From Ifrita kowaldi (taxonomy: Eukaryota; Chordata; Aves; Passeriformes; Cinclosomatidae), in assembly GCA_013398055.1 (NCBI GenBank), contig VZRS01015031.1, positions 193,413 through 257,412 on the forward strand: DNA of 64,000 nt, read 5' to 3'. Under the pieces are notes generated by a model. The model saw only the letters and a program-made list of their open reading frames with translations. It searched no databases and was not told the origin of the DNA. Of the stretch, positions 52,901 through 61,900 are shown piece after piece (within the stretch, counting starts at the first letter, position 1; the number at the start of each line of letters is the position of its first letter). The position numbers and the translations under genes were made by a program.

Positions 52901-55900
52901 TTCTGTAAAACCCCTTTCCCCTCTGAGCTTGACCAAACCCTGGTGACACCAAAGGAAAGGTTCACTTTGGTGGGAAATAGCTCAAATCCTTTCCCAGATT
53001 TTATTTGTATAGGAATTACAGATCCCTTTGAAAGAAAGATGTTTACTAAATAAATGGTTTCATTTTCAGCTCTGCTCATGTGCCTCCAAAAATGAAGCCT
53101 TCTGCTCATATTCATCGAAGCCATACTAATTAAAGGTGGGAAGTTGAGAAACAGTGGCCATGTTTTTAACCAAATATGTATCTAATTTTGCTGGTGAATA
53201 CCCAGTATTTTATTGCGTGCACCAATACAAGGGTTAGGGTGTGCTTGCCCTTAAGCAGGTTTGTCAAGTTGCAGAAGTTATCTTTCTGGGATGAATTAAA
53301 ACTATGTTTACAGTGACAAGCACAGAGAGAAGTACGCAGAGTAGCTGGACACACAGCTCTGGCTCAGAAACTACATGCCTATTTTAATAGACCACTATAT
53401 AAAAGATAATAGGCACTGCTGAGAATCCAGGTATATTACTATGAACATGACATTACACTGACGAGGACATGGAGCCCTGGAACCCAAATCTGCTCACACT
53501 TGGCCACATTAAAGCGTAAAAAAAGAGCAGAAGTCATCTGTCTGACTCCAGTTTTGCCGACAGAGTTTCAAAGTCTTCACCCTTGTCAGCTGAAGCCATA
53601 TAGGGGGAAGGAAAAGCAGTGGGATCCTGTCTGGAGAGGTTCTCAACAGTGCAGGAAAACATAAAATGGACTGTCTTTTTACAACATCATCACTGTTTCA
53701 CTTTTCTATTTTCCTCTCATTTTTTCAACCATTCAACCTCATTACCCATCTCTGTCAGTATTTCTCCCCACATGCCAGTACACTTTTAAATCAGATGCCA
53801 TTGCCATTTCTTCCTTTGGAGGTCTCCATGTTGTCTGGGAAAAATTTAAAGCAGAAAAGGGATGGAAGAAAGCGACCAGTATACTACATTAAATCTGATG
53901 CTAATGTTTCCCTGCAGCATTGACAATTACCACTTACAACCATAAATCCTGTTATATTTGGTGTATTGTGACCGATAAGGAGACTCTTGACTCATATTAT
54001 ATTTAAGCACTTTCATCCCTCAGGGTTATGGAGAAAACCTTACACATGTGATCTATGTATGAAAAGCTAGCAAATTAATTAATTCTACTTTTAAATCTTA
54101 CAATTTTTCAGCTTATGCCATGAGGTTAGAGCGTACTACAACCTAAGACACAATTCTTTTCAAACATGTACCAAGTGACCACTGGCTATGGCAGTGCTGT
54201 TAAGCTTGACAGAGCTTGCGGTTTGCAAAAACGCCCAACAGTTTTAGTGCTGTGCAAAATTCTCTATTTGAGATCATATTTAAAGCATGGTCATCAGCAG
54301 ATAGTTTCCTCACCTGGTATAGCATGATAGGTTCTATGCTGTATCCCAGTATATCAGCAAACTCCTTTGCAATAACTGTTTTGCCACAGCCCTAAAAAGT
54401 TAAAAAATATTAATTAGATTATATTCTAAAGATCATGGGGAAGAAGGGAGAACATAAATTCAAATTCTTACTTTTCCTCCAATTAAACACATATCTTTAA
54501 CCATATGGGATTGCATCATTTCTGCCAACAGTTGATTATGGCTGGAAGTCCTTATGAAAGTATCAGATCGAGAGTGATTTTTTAACGTCCTAGTTCCAGC
54601 TGGAACCTTAAAGGAAAAAAAAGTAAATCAAAATGCTAAATAAGCAATACTGTGATAACTCTAGGCTTTGTGTGGACTAGGTTATACTTGTCCAAAACTA
54701 CTGTAATATTTTGCTGATGTCATCCACCAAACTTGAAACTGTCACTGTCACAAAATTAAATCAACTGATTTCTAATAGAAAAACTCCTTCACATCTCATT
54801 CACCCACTCTTCATGAAAAAAATTAACAAAATGTGAATCAATGCAATTACAGCATTTGGGTATGCAAAGAACTTCAGGCTGTTCATGCAAGAGACAAATA
54901 AAAAGTCACCAATATTCACTGCTCATCAGAGAAACATGGAAGAGATAGAGCAATTAGTATTGTGAAAATCTGTTGACCTAAACTTTGGAGAGTTTCAATT
55001 GTTCGCCATGTTAAGGCACTTGCTATTTCCACTTCCTGCTCTAGTCTGGGAACTGTTTCATCTGCAAACTTCTTATGCCCTCCTGTTCCCAGAGATATTC
55101 TGCAGAAGTACTTTCAGAAGGTATCACCCATGTGTCAAATGAAAACAAAAATCTTTGCCTCAGAAAAGAATTGAATCAAGTTCCTACACACTCAACTTTT
55201 CCTGAAAAATTCCCATTTGCTGTTGTTCCCCTCTTCACTTTGTCATGGTATAAACTCTCTGAGGATATTCCTTACCAATGTTATTATAATCTCTCTGACT
55301 CCCACTAATTCACCTCCTTTACAGACTCTCTAGACTCTCCAAATTCAACATTAACTTCATATTCTCAGATCAGCATCTGTTTCCTGAGTAAGAACTTATT
55401 TCACCACCTAGCAGGTCATAAACTTCATTGGAAGAAACTCAAACTAATCATATTTGATGTGATTACTTTGTTCCATTTTCCCAACATCCTGTGTCAGAAC
55501 ATTACCAAGCACTCATTAGATTTTATTTGAAGCGTAAACAAAGACAGACTATTGTTTTTACAAAAAGAAAAAGGGAAAGCAGCATTAAGAGCATCATAAG
55601 TACTCTCTGCTATTCTAATCCAATAAAACAAAAAAAGAAATTGAAAGGCTTTTTTTTCCATCCAAACTGTAATGATTCACATGGAAGAAATTATGAGTTT
55701 ATCTAGAAATAAAATCCTGCATATCCATAAACTAATATTCCAGTATCTAAATGTGTCTCCAATAAATACCATGTGTTACTCTACCAAAAAAAAAATGCTC
55801 AGTGCAAATTACTTTTAGCATCAAGTGTAAGTGTAAAATTCTTGAAGAGACAAAAGCAAGTTAGTGATTTTTAATAATGTATTATAGTTTGAAGAATATA

Positions 55901-58900
55901 TAAATTCATACCTGGAATGTCACTTCTTTTTCACCAATTTGGACAGTTACATCGGCCTTGAAGTGTTTGTTTCCATGTGCACTTTCTACTTTAGTAATCT
56001 TCCTGGGAAACAAGTGTTTTTCTGAATCTTGAAGCTCAAAGCGCTGTAGAATTCAGAGGTGAAGACATTAATTATTAAATACAACTTTCTGGTTTTTAAA
56101 ACTGTTCCTTCTAAAACAATGCCAGAAGCATATTCATGATTAAGTGCTCATGAAGTCCTAAATCCATTTACTTTACTTCAACTTTTACTTCAGATATCTG
56201 TGTTCACATTCTTCATGGCCTATATATTTTACATTTAAAACCAAAGCAAAGAGATTGTATACCAGCTACTTACTCAGACTGTAGTGACAGATGTAAAGTG
56301 AAAATGTCACATGGTGACTTTGCCAAGTCTTAGCCTGACAGTCCAAAATAACACGAGAAACAAACCATAGCCTTCAGCATGTGTAATAATAGAACACCTA
56401 TCTCTGCAGGTCATTATAACCAATTGCAGATCTAAACATTTGACAACCAATAAAAATAACCAGAAAAACTGCATTTGCTTAGCTTCATAGCTGCCTTATA
56501 CAATGAAAATTGAGGACAACCCGTACAAATTAAGCCTTCAGCATGTTCTGGGTATATCAAGGACATAAAACAGGACATATGTTTTCTCAATCCTCTTTTG
56601 AGCATTATACTCTTTATTTTTGCTGTACATAGAAAGCATGAAAACCATTAAAAAAGGTTCAGGAAGGAGAGTCATACTGGGGACTTTATGCACAAAAAAA
56701 GCTAATAACTGAAACTACTGAAATCATAGAGCCATTTTATTCAACAGAGTGAAACTTGAGTAAACGAGAAAAAGGAATGCTGTCCAACTCCTTAGAATTC
56801 TTAGAAAAGAGTTTTTTAAACAGAAGTCATTAATGAAAACAACTCTTCAAAGGTATATAATATTATTACTACTAGGATTCATAGCGGTGCCTATTGAAGT
56901 TTAGAAAGAAAACTGAGACGGATTTTTACAAAAGCTTTTGCTCTTCATCGCTTTGCAAATTTCCATTCTGGAAAAAAAGCCCACAAAAATATTATTCTTA
57001 AACACGTATTTAAGATAAATACGCTTTAGTAAAGGGCTACACCAAATTATACTCTTACTGTAACAGCTGAGTCTACTTCAGATACCATTAAATTTTCAAA
57101 CAAGAGAGGGCAGGAATGCCTACTATCTCCAAGTATGATTCTAAGAAACATTCCAACTATGATTCTGTGAAAGCAACTACCAAATGGTCTCACTCTTATC
57201 TTCATTAGTAAATTGCATTATTCTTACTAAGTTAATGGCATTTTGGATAGAGTCAAGGGTACTTATACACAAAATTGCCAACTGCTTGTACACTAAAATC
57301 CCTTACCAACAAGAGAAGATAACTCTGAGTGAGCAAGATTACCTTGACCAGCAGACCCTGGATACTGGGTAACAAGGATGTGAAGACAGCAACAGCAGAA
57401 CTTGTACACAAAAGGAGTTTAAAATTTCTAAGGTGTTTTTTTGTTTGGTTGGGGTTTTTTTTGTTTTGGTGGGCGTTTTTTTGTTTGTTCTTTGTTGTTG
57501 TTGAGGGTTCTGTAGCCTTTTAGACACTAAGTCCGGACAGTGAAAGAAGAATGCCTATGTGCATATTGTTACTGAATTTACACAACTTAAATTCATCTAA
57601 CTGAATTTGAATTTATCACATGTAATCACATAGATGCTGCTGAACTGAATGCTCTAGTAATTAAATGGCCTCACACCTCTAGTAATTACCACTCTTACAC
57701 CTGACTAGGAGCAGCAAACAAAACTGCCTGTGGCTTTCAGAGCAAAACAGATCTCTTTGACGCAGTTTTTCATTTAGAATTATGATAGGCAGATATGGAA
57801 TCAGAGTGGCATGTAATGGATGTAGAACACATTAAACACTTCTGCTGAGCCAGAAACAACTTCCTCTACAAAATGTTCAAGCTGATAGCTGCAAAGGAAA
57901 AAATATTTGTGGTTTGAGAGAACAACTACTGAACACATTCAGTATCAGAAAATTTGGGAGGTACTTGGAGAGTCAGAAGCGGGCAGCCTCACTGACTCAG
58001 AGGGAAGCAAAAAGAATAGATCAGCCGCCAAAAACCATGGAAGTGGTTTGGCAGTTCAAAATCATTAGGCCACATTCTGCATGCCTAGAAACATGTGAGA
58101 AAAGGTGAAATGTAAAAGTTAGAAAAAAAAAGGAAGAGGAATTCTGACCACTTGGAAGCACCTAATGATCAGTAATATCTCAAAATGGAAAATGCAAAGA
58201 ATGCACCAGTAATCCAGCTGGACAAAGGAAAAGAGAGTTTAAATGAGCCACAGTTGCAGATGACCACTTAGCCGAACCTACAAGGCAGCCAGGCTACTCA
58301 AAAGAGACACCCAAAGGCTGGAAGATTCTCTGCATGGGAAGGAAAAAGAATTTTTCAAAGAACAAGAGGACTGAACTGCTTCACAAGGAGCAAAATATGA
58401 ACTGCAAGTGCAAGATGGGATGGATTGATTGAGGAAGTCTGACAGATTCCACTATAATGGTATGTATTGGCACTAAGAGCATCTATTAATGCAAAACCCC
58501 AAAGATTATAAAATACTTTGGAAGGACTAAGAGAGAAACAAATCCTTCCTTAGAAGAAAATTTGCAACAGAAATATCTTAGAAGAGAAAAGAATTCTTCT
58601 GAAGAATTCTTTCTTGTCTAGACATGAAATAGAATTCCAGTCTTACAAGACTTCCTATGTACTGTGAGACAGGGAAACAGTTTTCAATCAGGAGGTCAGG
58701 TAAGATTAAAGTGGGTGCGCAAGTAATACAAAAATGAGTAAAGACAATAAAAAGGCTTTCATTTAATATAAGATCAAGTCAGTAAACACAGAATTAATCA
58801 AAGCATAAAAGAAATTAAGCAAAGTTCTAGGGCTTTAGAGTGAAGCTAAAAAAGAATATAGGCTAAAAGTTACTTGCTCATTTATTACAACAAATCTGTT

Positions 58901-61900
58901 CTGTATGTTATTTCTAAGATCTCATGGAAAAATTCTCCTGATTAGAAGGTAAAAAAATCCAAACAGTGAGTGTTTCCAACACTGTGGAAAAAAAGGTGCA
59001 CAAAAGGCATGTGAGAATTAAAAGAGCAAACCCAAAACATCCAATTAATCTGGAGTAAAATACTAGAAGTTTATGGGACAATGAAGAAATAAGTACAGAA
59101 AATGTGGAGCCTCTTATACGCCTACATGAAGCAAATCAGTTTTATAAAAACCTCTCAGCTGCATACAGAAAATTCCAGGGCTGTGGGAGACACATCATAC
59201 ATGCTCAAGCTTATTGTTTGAGAATGTTTAGCTGGAAGCTGTTTTCCTTGAAATCAGCGATTTCTCCATATCTCAGTCTTGCAGAGAAAAACCTTAAATA
59301 CTCTTTTACTTAATTTTTACAATTGTATTTCAGATGTTCATCTGTCAGTCAAAATAATTTGTCATGCCAGTATTTCATGCAAGTACGGAATAATTTTAAA
59401 GGCCAAAATTCCAACCAACTCATATTTTCCTTCGTAAGATTTTCTCAGTTAAGGATTACCTTCAAGAATCAGACTACAAATTGATACAGTTGCCAAAGAG
59501 CAGAAACTTCAAATAAGGGTAAACAAAGGCACATCATTCCCAAGTTTATTTTAGTACTTCTGTCCTGTCTGTGGCAAGCTAGTGAACTGACAAATGCTGC
59601 AAACTTTGGCACTTGTACAAATGCTTTTTTATGTTAAGCACCTCTAAAGACCACTGCTGATGCTGGATTAGCGTGCAATCCTTAAACACCTTTTTTACGA
59701 CAACTAGTTTGAAACAAGGAGCTACATTAATATCAAATTAAATAGTTGGTTGATAGACACCCTTTTTTCTTCAACATTATTCCAGCTGGGGTCTCATCAG
59801 AGAGGAATAGAGGGGCAGAATCCCCTCCCTCGACCTGCTGGCCATGCTGCTTTTGATACAGCCCAGGATACAGTTGGCTTTCTCAGCTCAAAGCTCACAT
59901 TGCTGGGTCACATCAAGTTTCTCATCCACAAACAATCCCAAGAAACTACGTTCACTCCCAGGGAAGGTGTAAATCAATATTTCACATTATTTCATTATTG
60001 AGAATAAGAATTACAAGCAATGCCTGTACCTTGGTGTAGTCTCAGTAAGCAAGGAGGTGTATAAGTATTTCCCCAAGCTGAAGGTAACACTTGGGAAGAC
60101 ATAAGAATATGATCTCCTCAGGAAACATGCATAGCATCTAACAACTGCCAAAACGACCTGTTTGGCATAACCACTGGCTACCTCACTTCTCAGCTCCAAC
60201 AGCTCACTGGAAGGGAAGGTATCCTGAAACTAGGACATGTTATCAGCTATATTACTACATCCCCACATCTGTCTCTGAGTCTGATACCTAAACTTTACAT
60301 TCAATTATCTGAAATTTGGGATTTTTTTTCTTTAAATGTCAGCTGATGTTAAGAAGTGATTGAATACACAAAGTAATCCATCAATGCCAACACAATTCCA
60401 GTACTTTTTTTTCTTCAACTCTTCTTATCACCCAGTTAAGATCAGCATTTCCTTTTACACAGAAAAAAGTATTCAGTGGCAGTTATTACCTGGACACTCT
60501 TAGGAAACCTGTTGAAAAGCAGAATAAGAAATCACCTTGCTTCTGTTAGACTCCTCTCCCTCACCATTCTCATATAATGGAAAAAGTAATCTCTTATCAA
60601 AATTTATACAGTTCTGGAGCTGCTATTACTATAACATCATTATAAACAGACGTGCCTCAATACAACCAGTTATCTTCTGTATTTCTTAAGGTTCATTGCT
60701 TAACAAGATTTGTTGTGTGCAAATAGAATAAAATTCCAAATAAGATTACATGTACTTGTTGACATAAGTTTGTAGTGATGAAGATTTTAAAAAAAAGAGG
60801 AAAATTGACACAGAAAAATCTAATAATGAGGTATTTAAAAGTAGATTATTATTGAGAAAGAAAATTTTACAAGTCAAACCAATCTGTCTTACACAAGAGG
60901 CAAAAGCATGCACAATACAAAGTTAAAAAAAGGAAATGGAAAATGAAGGAAGCAGATAGTACTGAACAAAAAGACATACACCACCTGTAACTAAGGAGTA
61001 AACAAAATGACAAAGTATTTAAAACAAAGGCATAATAAGACAGACGTGACTGTTACTGCTCTGCTAACAGATAGAAGTTTATTTCCACACAGATGATGGT
61101 TCTTATGGGCAACTTCGATTACCCCAAACTGCGGTGGAAGGGCAACACAGCGTGAAACAGAATCACCGAATGGGTCAGGTTGGAAGGGACCACGGGGGTC
61201 ATCTGGTCGAACCTCCCTGCTCAAGCAGGGTCATCCCAGAGCACATGGGAAGGATTGTGTCCAGATGATTCTTGAACATCTCTAGTGAGGGAGACTCTGC
61301 ACCCTCTCTGGGCAATCTGTTCCAGTGCTGGGTTACCCGCACAGAAAAGAAGTCCTTCCTCATATTCAGGTGGAAGTTCCTGCGCAACAGTTGAAGGCAA
61401 GTGACAAATGACTTCAGACCCCAGACTTCAGGCCATATTGGTTTATTCAGAGAAGTGTTAGGTAGGACCCCACAGGAGTCAGCTTTGACAGCTCAGAAAA
61501 ACTAGCAAGTCATTCAGGAAACTCTCCTAGTCAAATGCAAGGACTGTCCATCCCAAAACTGAGGAAGACAAGTAGGAGAGCAGGCCAGTCACGCAGGGAA
61601 TACAGGACTGAACTCCAATGCACAAAGCAGGGGCGAGGAGGGGGAAAGAGGGTGTCAGCGGGGATGGGATGCAAACATTTCCCTGACACACAAGCTTGGT
61701 TTTAGGAAAACCAAATATTCACTAGCTACAAAGCTGGCTATTTCCAAATATGGACATACAAATAACATCTAATTTTCAGGACTGAAAGAGCTGGCTAAAA
61801 TGCTTTAATGCTCATTTACAACAACATATGTAACTCTTACGACATATTAAAAAATTAAAGAAAGCTGACATTGTGTTTAAGTTTTAAAAGATAAATGAAA

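Noticed and set aside
57110..57180. CR1 tail remnant from two tatgattct words
   Set aside because: Only the short tail-like word is present. No CR1 body adjoins it.
57339..57527. Low-complexity Lys/Thr/Gln-rich minus-strand frame
   Set aside because: It is a translation of the G/T-rich simple-sequence tract.
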